Source of the DNA: Aphelenchoides besseyi
Taxonomy: Eukaryota > Nematoda > Chromadorea > Rhabditida > Aphelenchoididae
Assembly: GCA_024699855.1 (NCBI GenBank)
Contig: JAMPIQ010000001.1
Span: 1,054,001-1,118,000, forward strand
Length of the DNA stretch: 64,000 bases
Reading direction: 5' to 3'
The translations under genes were made by a program, and so were the position numbers. Positions 1 to 12,319 of this stretch are shown here, in pieces; within the stretch, counting starts at the first letter, position 1, and every line of letters starts with the position of its first letter. The notes below the pieces were generated by a model, which did no database searches, was not told where the DNA came from, and saw nothing but the letters and a program-made list of their open reading frames with translations.

Positions 1-565
1 TCAAAATCCACTCAAAAAATGCCCGAAGCCGAAGTCAAGAAATTTAATCAGGTTCAACGGTCGAGATCTCGTCTCGACAAACCCAAACAAGTTTGTTTTT
101 TTAAACCAGTAGTTATTCTTGTAACTTCGATTTCAGATCTTTTGGTCAAAACGTTTGGAGGGTCTACGAGCGATGGTTCCTGTTCATTCGCACGCTGGCG
201 GCTATTGTCCCATTGACGAAGAGGAATATATTGAACAGAAATTGACCTTGGCAAGTAAAATCGAGAACACGGTTAGTTGTTTGGCCGAAGAAGCGTCGGC
301 CGCATCGTTCTGCGCAGCACTTCACTTATCCAATGGACTTCCGATTATTGGTCAAACGGCAACGCGTAAACAAATCGATCAGAAAGTTTCGTTGACCGCC
401 AACTTCAGTCAACCATTCGTTCAAGTAAGTTAACTTTGTTCACGTCTAGATTCCACTTGTTTCTAGGTGCCCTTGATTACGGAGCAAGATATAACACAAC
501 AAGAGCGAAGAATCATCGACGCTCGTAAACGTTTGTCGCAATTAAGAGAGACGTTTGCTCGTTAG
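1..565 (+). CDS. MBD2/3: MBD2/MBD3 family protein, C-terminal part (5' end outside window)
   Basis: Three exons are visible: 1-90, 137-424 and 467-565, ending in TAG; both introns are phase 0. The translation carries the region after the MBD in vertebrate MBD2/MBD3. Exon 2 starts with IFWSKRLEGLRA, aligning with the family's LFWEKRLQGL block. The segment ASFCAALHLSNGLPIIGQ follows, then FSQPFVQ. Exon 3 encodes a short charged helix (EQDITQQERRIIDARKRL) that matches the coiled coil MBD2/3 use to bind p66/GATAD2 in the NuRD chromatin-remodelling complex. The methyl-CpG-binding domain would lie upstream of base 1, so methyl binding cannot be judged. The protein is expected to be nuclear. WASHC5 starts 182 bp downstream on the same strand. 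Confidence 0.85.
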
Positions 566-746
566 TCGAAAGCAACGACTTTCGCAGACTTGTAAAAAAA
601 TCCAGTTTTTTAATTCTCACAGTATAAATTATGAATCATTTGAATAACTTATGATTGATCAGAAAACCTCGTAATCGATGTAATAAACATGTCTGTGCAT
701 CTGCTCGCTTGTTCTTCGTAATTTCCAGTATTGTAGCGGCTTAGAA

Positions 747-3700
747 ATGGCGACAAATGCCACGAAAGACCAACAGCAAAAAACGCTGAATCACTTTATT
801 TTGGTCGAGAATTGTCTGATAGCCGAAATCTATCGGATCTCTGCTTTAACACCCGACGAGTTCTTCACTAGCGACTCGACAATGGCGATTACTCGCTTGT
901 TGGCCGATTTCTCGTATTTCGAGAATCCAAAGATATTGGACGAGTTAATCGAGAAAAACGAGGTTATCAGTGATATAGATTTTTTAAAGTTTAAGGCTTT
1001 TAGGAAATACAGAACTTAGACGAGAGTTTTGCTCGAAAATGTCGATCGTTTGTCGGCCAATTTTACAAAGTTTTGGACGAATTCTGCAGCTTGATTGGTG
1101 AATTTGTCGAGTGAGTAGTTCAAACGACTGATTAAGAATTGTGACTTTTGAGGTACACGAACAAGTTCAGAGCAAACGAAAACGTCATGGACCCTCGCTT
1201 TTTGGAGATTTATACTCTGCGTTGTGATGTTCTTTTCCTGCTCGGCGTTATTTTACTTTTAATCAACGAAAAGTTTCCCGGAATCACTAAGGAACGTATC
1301 TTCGTTACTCATATTCGTTTGAAGTAGGTACTCATTCTGTTTTTTTTTATTGTCGTGTACTTTAGCGGAGGATTTCATTCGAAAAATTTCGAGTCCATTG
1401 CTTCACTTCTTCGTCGACGTCGCGAAAACTTCGAATCCTGTTTTAGTGGTCTAAAACTAAACAACGAGTTTGTTCACAACATGCTCAACTTTCTTCGATC
1501 TTACACTTTCGTTCAGGTAGTTCACATTATGTATCGAAATGTCTAGAGCTTTTATAGCATAACAACGTAGTTCAGGATCGTTTTGCGACAACTCGACAGT
1601 CTGCAATGATCTACGTTTGTCTATGGTTCTCGCCGGATCTTTTGCACAATCAATTTTCGATTATGAGACAAATTTGCGACATCTATTTCACTGACAATTG
1701 GGTACGAAAAGAACGAATACGATAATCATTCCATTTGCAGATTTTGCCAATTCACATCGATTTGACGATTAACGTGATCGAGAAATGGGAACCGTACAAA
1801 GCAGCTTCGACGGCCATTTTGTCGACGATATCGAGTCGAAGTGCTGCGGAACATTCGGCCGCTTTGCGTTCCATCAAAATCCCATCGGGTTTGTTGTCGT
1901 TGGACCGATTTGATCACTACAGTACGATCATTTTGAACTACAACAAACATTTTCAATGGATCGTTATGCACACGAGTGATGGTAATATTGCTTGCACATT
2001 CGATTAAGACAGAAACTTTAGAGAACAAAAGATCAAAGAAAACTATTTCACTAGCCAAAGAGATGAGCACATTGACGCGAATGAGCAACGACGAGATCTT
2101 CAACTGTCTGCTTAAAATTGTTCGTTTCGAATACAAATTCAACCAAGTAAGTTAAAAAGTCTCTACGAGTTAAACGTTCGATTGAAGACTTGCAATTACT
2201 TGATATCGCACAAAGAGAAAGAAACATTAAAGTTGAAGAATCGAATTTGTAACATTTTCGATCAGCTAGCAATTCTGCTCAACTCGACGACCGTTGATCA
2301 AACTTGGAATGGTGAGTTTTGTTTATAATACTTTAATGATTAGTCTTTTATAGCACAATTGAAAGATTGGATACTCAAATTGAAGGAAACAATCGAACAA
2401 CTAAACTTGTCGATTCCTGAAACAAATCAAGTTCTGGAACATTTGAAGTTGAAAATCGAAGAAGTGATTGAAATGCAATCGGAGGATCAGCTTGTCTTCA
2501 TACAATACTTCCATATGGTTATCGGAGACTTGGATCGTCTTCGAGGATTGTGTTTGATTGACGAGTCGTTTGTGCGACGCGTGAATCAGCAGTCCGAATT
2601 CATTTACTTGTGGATGTTGTTGGGTAAATGGATTAATCGAATTGAGAAACTTCTGAAGTTTGATGCTCTTTCTGTCAAGTTTCTTTTCATGAAAGTCGCG
2701 AATTCAATTCAAAACCTTCTAAGCGGTGTAGTGGACGAAGAGAAACGAACGGTGTTGTCCGCCTTCTATCACAAGAAACTGGAACTGGCACTGCGTCGTG
2801 TTATTCAAGTAATTCCACGGGCAATTTTTGCGGAACTCGATCAACTTCATCCGCTCTTCTCAACGGATTCGGCCTGTTTAGTCGACAAATCCGAGCTACG
2901 GCATCTCGCTCAATTGGACAGAAGAAGAAAATTGGCGGAAAAAACGTCTGAAATAACAAAGTTATCTTTAGGTTAGTTATCGTTTCAAGCTTACGCTCAC
3001 TATTCAGTTTAAGGTATTTCGAACATGTGCATGAATCGATTAGGTCCAGTGGAAATCAAGCCGAGCGAACTTCTATTCGACGGTTTAAAGCACGAACTGC
3101 GCTTGAAATTCCAATTCATTTTGTCTGCACCGATGTCCGAACCAAACTACCTACAAGCTTTGGAAGCAAATCAACAAAAGTTAAAGAAGTTTCGTCAAGC
3201 GTTTGTTTTCGTTTGTGAGCACGTCGGCATCAATGGTATAACGCTGTGGCATAGTCAATTGAACGACGTTGTTTGCGAACTGTTGGAACGGGAACACATA
3301 AAATTTGAGAAGGTAAATAAGTCAAGATTTTAGATCTAAACAATCTTTAGGATGAGCTTTCCGTTCCATCGAAACGAGATAAACCAACGAATTTGCTATT
3401 ACATTTCATTGATGTCATGCTCAGACAAACGAATCCAAAGTAAAATCCTAGTTTGCTGTTTATTTCTAACGGTTTTCAGAAATACACGGTACTTGGCCGG
3501 ATCGGACGAATGGCAAAGTGCAGATCAAAGACGTTTAGAATTCTCCGTTAATCTATTCATGTGTATCGAAAGTTGGCTTCCGAGTGTTGCGTTGAGTGGA
3601 TTACAGAAACTTGTTGGTCAATCACTAACTCATAGAATTCGATTATTGAGTCTAAAAGTTGAGAAATCCAACTCAATTGTTCTGCGTTACGTTCGAGAGC

Positions 3701-4490
3701 AAACGGCCAAATCAATTGACGTATTGACTGCGAGTTCGGAGTTTGTGGAGCTTCACAATACGCTTGTTCCGATGATTACAAAAGTTAGTTAAGAGCGGAA
3801 ATCAAATGCAAATGTACACTTCTAGATCGGTCACTACGCAATTCTTCACGAACTACTGACCTATGCTATTAATCAAAAGGCACAATCACGTCTCGGTCAT
3901 CTTCACTCGTCAATCAAAGAGTTTTTAACGTAAATGGCTAATCGTTTCGTAACCTACTAAATGCTTTAGAAGGATCCGAAATGATCAATCCGAAATCTTA
4001 TTCGACAAAACTAAACTTTCAGAAGACACCGTATTTCTTAACTTGATTTCGAGTGCGGGCTTTGCATCTGAAGTTGTTGAGGTTTCCAATGTTAAATTCT
4101 AATGCACTAACAAACCGTTTAGACAATTGGCATCGAAGATTATTGTCGTGAAACAGCGGCTATTTGTCTTTTCGCAGTCTTTGTTCATTACTTCACAGTA
4201 AACGGTAAAGAGTAACAAAACGGGATGTTCATAGGTTTTGATTTAGTTGTTTCAAACAAAAAATCCGAGATTGTTGATCATCTTGTTTTTGTCAAAGGTC
4301 TGATTCATGCCTCAAACCAGTTGGAGGTCTCAAATCGATTCGAGACACTATTCCGTTTTATCTTACCCGATACGAGTGTTTTCGGTGTTGTTCGACACTT
4401 AAAAAACATTCACTTGTTACTTCCCATAAATTCGGTAAGTAATTTCTTCAAACGATAACAATAGCTTTATTGGTTTAGATTCCAGTGTAA
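747..4490 (+). CDS. WASHC5: WASH complex subunit 5 (strumpellin)
   Basis: The gene has many exons split by introns of about 45 nt. It starts at the ATG of MATNATKDQQQ and ends with ...PINSIPV and TAA after a last 44-nt intron. Collinear matches to human strumpellin run through the whole length: the N-terminal LLADFSYFENPKIL block (human IIFDFSYFKGPEL), INVIEKWEPYKAA (human VNLVDAWEPYKAA), LRHLAQLDRRRKLA (human LRDYAQLGPRYEVA), KPSELLFDGLKHEL, and the VFGVVRHLK tail. I estimate just under 1,000 residues, somewhat shorter than the human protein of about 1,160. Strumpellin is an alpha-helical scaffold of the endosomal WASH complex, which activates Arp2/3 for sorting into tubules. A splice-acceptor-like TTTCCAG lies 18 nt before the ATG. 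I did not resolve every exon edge. Confidence 0.88.
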
Positions 4491-4605
4491 AGGGATGAGT
4501 GAAATGTAATTACCAATATTGTAACATATCGATGAACTTGTCAGAGTTTTATATGAATAAACATAAGTAAAAAGAGATCCCAACAAAAAAAATTAACGGA
4601 AAAAC

Positions 4606-5378
4606 TTAGGATACACTTTCTGAGTTGCGAAAATCAAATTCCTGAATTTCTTTCGTTTTCTTGTGAGCACGAATATCGTCTTGCAGATGGTGAATAGCCT
4701 CGTCCAATTTCATGTTCTTATTGACAAGATTAACCCATTGCGATCCCAACTGAATCAACTTCTCTCCCGTTTCCTCTTGACGTCGTTTGCGGCGTGAATG
4801 TAGTTCGAAAAGTGTCGATCGAAGCTGATATACGGATCGCTCCTGCTCTTCGGTTTCGCGCTGCAAAACCGTGTTCATGCGCAAATGAGCTTCCGATGAG
4901 TAGTCGGTCATCAGTTCCAAGTTGATTTTACGCAGATTCTGACTTTCCAATTGTGCTTCGCAGTTTTGAATATCCTACAAACCATAGTTCATGGTTATCA
5001 CAATACGAGACTTACTTTCGTCCAAGCCGCTCGTTCTTTTGCTTGCGGAGTGTTGGCGAGCGGTGATGGAATGTCGTAGCGAGTCATGTCCAATTTCTCC
5101 ATTTCCTAGAACAATTTCTGAGTTCACAAACGAACAGTTGAACTCACAGTTTTCTGTTCCATTCTCATGAATTCGCCTGTCAATCGATCCGTGAGAAACT
5201 TGTTGTAATTCGGCTTGGCAAACGGTCGCAAGTAGTTTTTGGTTTTGGGAAAAATTCTCTGCTCCTCTTCGATTAGTCCCATGGCAAATTTTCGATGCTG
5301 CTCGTTGTATTCCTGATCATCAACATATGGAAGAGCATCAAGCACGAACGTATCCTTTTTGTTCTCCAATGCGAGCAT
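4606..5378 (-). CDS. BCAS2: Pre-mRNA-splicing factor SPF27 (BCAS2)
   Basis: Three coding exons on the minus strand (5148-5378, 5016-5105, 4606-4974) encode about 230 residues, the usual family length. The N-terminal part holds VLDALPYVDDQEYNEQ and TKNYLRPFAKPNYNKF, matching the BCAS2 signature (VVDALPYFD..., TKNYLSYLTAPDY). The C-terminal half is a coiled coil that includes QLGSQWVNLVNKN, matching MESNWVSLVSKN. BCAS2 is a core subunit of the PRP19/CDC5L complex, which is needed for spliceosome activation. A likely 5'UTR intron (GTGAGTTCG...TTCAG) sits just upstream of the ATG. The gene is divergent from PSMD7, and an unassigned ORF lies between them. Confidence 0.92.
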
Positions 5379-5411
5379 ATTGAATCTGAAGCCGAAAACT
5401 AAAAAGAACTA

Positions 5412-5723
5412 TTGAGCTACGAACTCACATGTAAAATTGAGAAGAAGACAAACTGGAAGGTAAAGGACAATCAAACGACGCTGCCGATTATTTTCAGAAA
5501 CAAAAGCCAATCAATTGAAGGTCGCAGACGAAATTCCCGACGAAACAAAGTGCTCAGGTGGAAACGAATCGATTTGCGAGACATTCGGTGGTCTTAAGCC
5601 AAGACCTTCTACTCCATCTTTTGTAAGCATTTTCAACGGTTGGAAAGAAATACGTGTGTGTTCAACGGTCGTTGAGTTTTTTGCTTTTTGTATTGTCAAG
5701 TAACAATAAACTTTTGACAACAA
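5412..5723. other. Unassigned open frames between BCAS2 and PSMD7
   Basis: Both strands are open here and neither reading is recognised. On the plus strand, a 62-codon frame with no ATG ends at 5703, and an AATAAA begins two bases after its stop. A possible intron (GTAAAG...TTTTCAG) ends at 5497, but the exon phases I tried do not join into a full ORF. On the minus strand, an ATG at about 5621 opens a 39-codon frame. Part of the segment is probably the 5'UTR and promoter of BCAS2. The AATAAA favours a short plus-strand transcript. No function is claimed. Confidence 0.25.
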
Positions 5724-5809
5724 TCGTGGTGTGTGTTTTTTCTTTAGATCTTTTACCTGCTCTTTATCGTTATACTTTTAGTTGATTGGTACACTCGTTA
5801 CGCATCGAA

Positions 5810-7019
5810 ATGACTTCAACACCGACTCCCACAAAGAAGACCGATGAGACGGCTAATCCAAAGCATTGCATTTCGTCTGTTCACGTCAATTTGCCCGTTA
5901 AAAAGGTAAACTTCGTTGGAGTTTGTTCTTAGAATCTTCGTCTTTAGGTCGTAGTTCATCCTCTGGTTCTGCTCAATACCGTTGATCACTTTACTCGAAT
6001 CAGCAAAACGAGCAGCGTGAAAAGGTGAACTCGTGAATGTCTCTTCAGTAATCTGAATTTCTTTTTCAGAGTTGTGGGTGTTCTGTTGGGAAGTTTGAAA
6101 GCAGATAAGACGTTGGACGTTGCGAACAGTTTTGCTGGTAAGTGATCGATGTTTGCGGGGTTGTTAGTATTCAGTTTAGTTCCATTCGATGAAGATGATG
6201 AGGACAAAAAGGCGTGGTTCTTGGATCGCGATTATTTGGAAGAAATGTACCACATGTTCTTCAAAGTTGCAGCTAAAGAGAAGATTGTTGGATGGTGAGA
6301 AAGCAATTGAAGAAACTTATCAGATTCACTTTCAGGTATCACACGGGACCAAAATTGTCAAATGTAATGGATACTGTTTTAAAAGCTGTTTTAAACCTTT
6401 TGTTTAGAACGACATTGCAATTAACGAACAACTAAAACGCTTTACACCAAATCCCGTTCTCGTCGTCATTCAAGCATTGCCCAAAGACTTGGGTCTACCA
6501 ACCGAAGCGTACATCGAAGTTCAAGAAGTGCACGACGATGGAACTCCGCCAATCAAAACGTTCGAACATGTTCCAAGCGAAATTGGAGCCGAAGAAGCTG
6601 AGGAAGTCGGTGTTGAGCATTTGTTACGGTAACGTGAATACAACATGCAACTTTTACCTTCGAGTTTTAGTGACATCAAAGATCAAACTGCTGGCACGTT
6701 GTCCCAACGTATCACCGATCAGGTGCTCGGTCTTCGCGGTTTGAGTGGTCAGTTGGCAGATATCGAACGCTATCTACGCGAAGTGTCGCGTGGTGAATTG
6801 CCAGTCAATCATGCGGTCATCTACTACATTCAAGAGATGTTGAATTTGTTGCCTGACGTCACTAAACCGGAGTTCGTTGAAGCACACAACGTTCAAACCA
6901 ACGACCAGCTGATGTCCGTTTATTTGGGTTCGTTGGTGCGAACAACCATCGCTTTACATAACTTGATCGATAACAAACTTGCTCTTCAATCCAACTCTCA
7001 ATCGCATGCAACTGCTTAG
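5810..7019 (+). CDS. PSMD7: 26S proteasome regulatory subunit Rpn8 (PSMD7)
   Basis: Spliced exons give an almost collinear match to human PSMD7. After a divergent N-terminus ([19 protein letters not shown]) come [109 protein letters not shown] and [13 protein letters not shown]. The last exon has the MPN-associated helices ([21 protein letters not shown]). Rpn8 is the MPN partner of the deubiquitinase Rpn11 in the proteasome lid. Like its orthologs it lacks the catalytic JAMM zinc ligands. The Lys/Glu-rich tail of mammalian PSMD7 is absent; the protein ends soon after the helical bundle with a short Ser/Gln tail. The start is the first in-frame ATG, inside a run of charged residues. Confidence 0.95.
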
Positions 7020-7156
7020 ATTCGTTCACGACTGTCGCGAAGATGATGACCATTAATGTTGTTTATTTATTACTGTCGTCTGTGTAATTCGGTTTTGGTT
7101 CGTGTGAATTTAAAGTCAATAAACGGCGATTTATTTACAAAAAAGTAGCAGGAAAT

Positions 7157-8941
7157 TCAGGAGTCAAGATAGTCGTCGAATGAGGAGCGTGGACGTGTTG
7201 GAGTGGGGCTTCGCTTTTCGATAATCGGCGAACTCAGTTTGGTGGTTTGGACGGCGGTTGCTTTTGATGCACGTGGAGCTGCCGAAGCACGACGGGCAGA
7301 TGAATGCGATGCTCCTTCAACGGCTCCTTCGTCGCTTTCGACCGATTGAACGCTTCGACGCGGCAGTTTATTGTGCGAACTGATTCCCGTTGGTCGACGT
7401 TCGGCCAACGTAGCTCGTCGCTCTTTGTGTTTAGGCGAATTAATGTTCGGATGACTGGAACGACGTTGTTGTCGATGTTCGAGAAGCATTTCGGCAGTGG
7501 ACGGAGGTTTCGGTTGGATGTAACGATCGTTGAGCAAAACGAATGCTCGCCATGACTGTAAGACGATTACCAGAACATTTTTGGATAAAAAGAACAGTAA
7601 AGTGTAGGTAACCAATTTGAAATGAATGATTAGATAAAGGCGTACAAGCAGAAAGGGAATGTCTTGAAGACTGTTGGCAACAAAAATGGCCCACAAATCA
7701 ACATCGTAGAAAAGCTGTGAGAGTTCCGGTCGTTGACGTTTGATAGGAACCTAAAACATGCACTGTAATCGATTGCCCAATTAGTCACTTTACCTCTTCA
7801 TTGATTGCAATGCGAACTTTACGCGCACGACTGACCGTAAGAATGAACGGAAATTGTAGAAGACTGAGCTGAAATATTCAGCTCATTTAGTTGATGTCTT
7901 CACGTAAATCTTCTTACCGTCCAAGCTGATAGGACAATATATTGCAGATGAAGATTTTGAAAGACAACTCGCTCTTTAAAAACATCAAAAAACTCAACAA
8001 TATCGCTTGAAATCGCCTGAAACACAAGTTGTCGTAGTCTTTAACGATACTTTCATACCAAATAAGCTAACAGAATTTGGGAGAGTTGTTCGCGCGAAAT
8101 TTCACCCTTCGGCAAAAGCCATCGTCCAACGATCAAAACAACCAAAAGAAGTTGTTCAAGGACCTGATATTGCAATTTGCTATTTAACTCCGCTGCTAAA
8201 CGTTGTGTTTTGTTTTGTTCTCCGATGCAAACTCACTATTCAACAGTCGCCATTCACACATTTTCGTTTCCAAAAGCCAAATCGGCGGTGCAGTTGCCAA
8301 GATGTAAAGTAGAATACTCGGCGAGAACCTAAAACTGATGCTCATTTCAGTCGTTTCAATTAAAATCACCATTTTCGTTCATCTCCTGCTCTCATAACTA
8401 TTGTATACGAACCTTTAAACATGGTTGATCATTGATTTTGTGATTGTTTCCTACCTTCAATTACAATACTTACAGAAACTAATGCAAAGGTCCAAATCGA
8501 ATTGTCTTTGTGCATATTAACTGCTGCCTTAAGATCCGTCTGTAAGTTGTCGTTGTTCGTAACCCACCCAGATGGCCGTCAATGAGTGGACGATGAAAAC
8601 AGCTCGAGCTAACAAGGCACGTAGAATATTGATGAGAATCGCGCCTCCTGATGTCGGAACGTTCAATGCATCGGCCGCCGCTTTTTCACGAGCTACTGCT
8701 GCTGCTTCAGCGGCTTCCGAACTCTGACGCAGCGAATGACGTTTACTTCCACCCGAAGCTTCTTGTTGCGCTTGTTTGGCCGCTTCTTTCAGTTGATTTT
8801 TGTTCTGCGCAACCATCTTCTCCGCCTAAAACATACACAAACATTAAAAGATCATTCAAATTCATAACGTTCAACCACCTACCCAAAAATACTGAAAAAT
8901 TTGAGAGTTAGTGTCTAAGTAATCGACTAGTGACTTACCAT
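7157..8941 (-). CDS. TMEM26: Transmembrane protein 26 homolog
   Basis: Exons on the minus strand, including 8202-8328, 8059-8163, 7918-8016, 7794-7868 and 7157-7750, join in frame into a TMEM26-like multi-pass membrane protein. Diagnostic stretches are KWFSPSILLYILATAPPIWL, GRWLLPKGEISREQLSQIL (human [20 protein letters not shown]), SSDIVEFFDVF, LSLLQFPFILTV and DLWAIFVANSLQDIPFLLVR (human [20 protein letters not shown]). After the last membrane segment comes a basic Ser/Arg-rich cytoplasmic tail of about 115 residues that the human protein lacks. The start is uncertain. It is either the ATG at 8814-8816, or an ATG at 8939-8941 followed by a 9-nt micro-exon (8883-8891) that keeps frame. Between IW and TDLKAA only a 28-nt intron restores the frame. 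The molecular role of TMEM26 is poorly known. Confidence 0.85.
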
Positions 8942-9588
8942 TGTACGCGTAATCTACGAGTTACCACGTGCAGTTTAATAGACTGTTATTCAGTTCATTA
9001 ATGGATCGCAAAAGAATGAAGTTGTGGTCCATGAACCGAATAACACAAAACGTTTTTGTAATTCGTGGCAAGAAGAATAGCGACGAAAAAAGCCGAAAAC
9101 TGCCGTGTGGTTGACGGAGTGAGAATCCGATCCGTGGACTGCGGAAGCTCAAAACACTTGTGCACTTTCATTATCCCTTGAGAGCTATTTGACTGATGGC
9201 GATTGTGCCTTCGGCCTGAAAACAGTCAAAACCGCGAATTGCGGCGGCTCTTCGAACTTGACCTCTCGCACACGACCATCGTAGAAGGCTGTAGAATCTT
9301 GACTTCAAACTTACATCCACAAAAACGTATTTTGGGTTAAAAAAATGACGTATGTTGATAAAGACTTTATTAATACACATCACGAACAATCAATTGGAGT
9401 AAAGATGAAACAGATTTGTTAGTATGGTTTTCTCCGAAATAAGACCCGAAAAGTTGTGGGATTACCGTAAAGTGTCGGAAAGAGATAGAGAGTAATTTAT
9501 GTGAACAAAATCATTCATGTACCGTTAACATACGCAACATAAATGATACCGTTAAAAAACAGACAACAACAAGTTCATAGATAGATTT

Positions 9589-10944
9589 TCAATTAACAAC
9601 ACTTTCGTTTTCAGCTACCGATTCCTCTTTCGGTTCCTCTACTTCGTCTGTGACATTGCGAACACATCCAAAACGTCGTAGCCATTCGCAAATCGCTTGC
9701 CATCCGAATCGCAATTGCGGCGGAGTCTAAATGCGTTTTTTATAAAAGAAGAAGCGTGGAAACTCACTTGAATCAACCACATACGTGACTTACGAAGTTC
9801 GAGCACAAGCTCTGTGATTTGTGGGAAGTTTTCGGTTTTGTTTTGACGTAGTGCGCTAAGAAATATGTCACAGATTGCGAATGTGCCTGAATGCTCGTTT
9901 GTATTCAATTCCAAATCATAGATGTTACCTGTACGACCGATTCCGGCTGAACAATGTGAAACAATCGGGGTCTTCTCGTCCATCGAATCGTCTAGATCGC
10001 GCACGGCTTCAACAAAGTCCATGAAGACATTGAGTTCCGGAACATCGAAATCGGCCCATTTAATGAACTGCAGATGATGGACGGTACGGGTTTCTGTTTT
10101 TTTGTTTTTCTTCAATTTCAACTCCAGCTCTCGCACTACATAGGAACCATTTTCGGTTTCATTTACCAGCTCCACCACAAAGTTTCCGTATTTCTTTGTG
10201 TTTTCTTTTGAAGTCGGAAAATAGTCGTGACATCTGAATGCAGAGAAAAACATCTAATAGTAAAGTTCAATCAACTTACTTGATTGAGTCGTGTTCGATG
10301 CAAGTGGAGAGCATAACAATGATTCGCGAGTTTTGTTCCCAAACCATCTGAAAACCAACTAATAAGCATACGCGTACTCTCGATCTTACCGTCCAGAAGT
10401 CTCCACTTGTTTGTGGCAAGGGTCCCTGAGTGAAAATGTACGATCCACCGGTCCATTCGACATTGATCGGAGATGCGTTTATGTAATCGTTAGGATTTGA
10501 TAAGATAACACGATTATGATCATCTGAATTTAACAATCAAATTGAGAAGCGTAACAGCAAGCTCACATGGCACAACATTACAATAGCGATTCTTTGCCTG
10601 ATTCTTGGTGCTTAAAGCGTGTGTATAACTGAACTGAAGTTCTTGTTCTTGAGCATCCGAGTCGTCTTGTAGTTTCTGAAAATCGCAGACCCTCATTTCA
10701 ATCACAGACTAGTTTCGACTACCACAAAGGTCGGAAACCATTGACGATCCTTTTCAATCTCATCGAACTTATCGACAATCAACTGAGCACTCGAGCAGTT
10801 GGCTCGATTCTCTTCTTCCGTCGGCTTTTCGGGCGACATTTCGCTTTTCGCCCGAATACCACTGGACGTCAAATTGGCTGCAAATACGAAAGTTGAAGTC
10901 AGAGAGTTGGATCGAGCGATTTGTCCGAAAAGCCGAGAAAACAT
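9589..10944 (-). CDS. Protein tyrosine phosphatase, classical cytoplasmic type
   Basis: The minus-strand exons give one complete classical PTP domain. In order they contain an N-terminal helix with FDEIEKDRQWFPTFV, KNRYCNVVPC, DYINAS, SYIFTQGPLPQTSGDFW, MVWEQNSRIIVML, a WPD loop written as WADFDVPE, the P-loop HCSAGIGRTG with nucleophilic Cys and Arg, and a Q-loop QTPPQLRFGWQAI. The protein then ends in a short acidic tail (DEVEEPKEESVAENES). The WPD loop has Ala in place of Pro, but the catalytic Asp is kept, so activity is plausible. No membrane segment or extra domain is seen. The start is uncertain: ATGs exist at 10944 (MFSRLFGQ) and 10839 (MSPEKPTEEE), and a possible 3' splice site lies between them. 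Standalone PTPs like this are expanded in nematodes. Confidence 0.88.
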
Positions 10945-12319
10945 CCTCGACCAACCAAAATCGCGAACTTTTGTTTGTCGACTGGAAATCCGCAATGAAA
11001 CGAAAAGTCTTTGTAACTCGAGAGATTTCGCGCTTATTTTCGAACAATTTTAGACTATAAAATGGTCATAAGCACAAAGAGAAAACTGTTGACAAGAACG
11101 GAGACTAGAAGGAGGAATGTGAGAAGCGAAAAGAGTAGTCGAATGGGATTTCCTAGAACACAAAAATGGCCAATGAATTGTGAACGTAAAAATGGTGAGT
11201 TCCTAGAGTCATTTCCCATTCGCGGAATCGAACCAAATCCCGTGAATTTGTTTGGTTTCAACGGGAGAACTCAGTTATGGCAAGCGAAAAAGAGGCCTCG
11301 ACTGGACTCTGAAAAATTTTTTTCAGCTGCGCCACAACGGAGCAAAATGCGAACCCGCCTCATTCTCGGAACCTTGCGGACTGACGTTTTCTTCGTATTA
11401 AAAAATTTCAGCGTGAATCATAGGACCAAAACGGCAACACGAACGATGAATGCGCTCCTTGATTATGAATGATAATTAATTGGGCGTGTTGGGGGAGTGC
11501 GAAGGCTCATTGCGGAACGAACATTGGCATAGCATTCGTTGACGGACGAACCGAACGTTTCGGATACCGGTTTTCGTGTTGGACTCCCACACTTAACCTC
11601 GTAGTCCCATTAGAAATGTTGCTGACTCAACAGACAAACAGGAAGTCTACCAGTGAAGTTATGCGTCTGGACGCACCCATTCGCCTTCTAGTAAAATTTT
11701 TCGTCGTTTGTAAGCCTTCACACAAGGGTTGCCATCACACCGACGAGATTTCGTCATCGAGTACGTTTAATTTTGGAAAGTGACTGACCGAATCGTCTTA
11801 TCTCTGCCCACAAACGAATTTCTCTTCGCTACCAAAACTAATCCGAAGATGTTTGGCAATTGAGTGTATTCACAACAGTTGCAAAAGATTTCAGAATGTT
11901 CGTTTGATTTCGTTACAAATTAGTTTCCAACAACCGAACACCTTTCAATTGTTTGCTTATTCTTTTTCTTTATCTGTGTTGATTAGAACTGTGAATCATG
12001 GCGTTATATAAGAAAAATCATCGGTCAAATTGAAGGCGTGTGGAGAGATTGGACTGAAAACTACTCGCACTAATCACACAAATGGCCATTTTGATATTTT
12101 AATAAGACTGATAGGCTGATAAAAATAGGGTAGAATAATACGATCCATTAAATGAAAGAACATGGACGACTGAAAATGCTCCTGAAGGCAACAACGAGGG
12201 CAACGACAATAGAATCATTAAGTGGATTTTCGAGAGTACAAATAAAAACTGTAAAGAAAATGCAAATCAAAAGAAACCCGGTTAACAAAGATCCGTTTTC
12301 ATGGACCATACCCTTAACA
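10945..12319. other. Intergenic, no recognisable gene
   Basis: Open frames of 80-136 codons at 11062-11472 (+) and 11469-11783 (+) have no recognisable motif and no convincing splice continuation. AT-rich stretches between 11.8 and 12.3 kb probably include the 3'UTR of the Sp-family gene. No tRNA, repeat or conserved coding block was seen. Confidence 0.5.

Noticed and set aside
11062..11472. 136-codon open frame (+) upstream of the PTP
   Set aside because: No recognisable domain, poor splice context, low-information basic composition.
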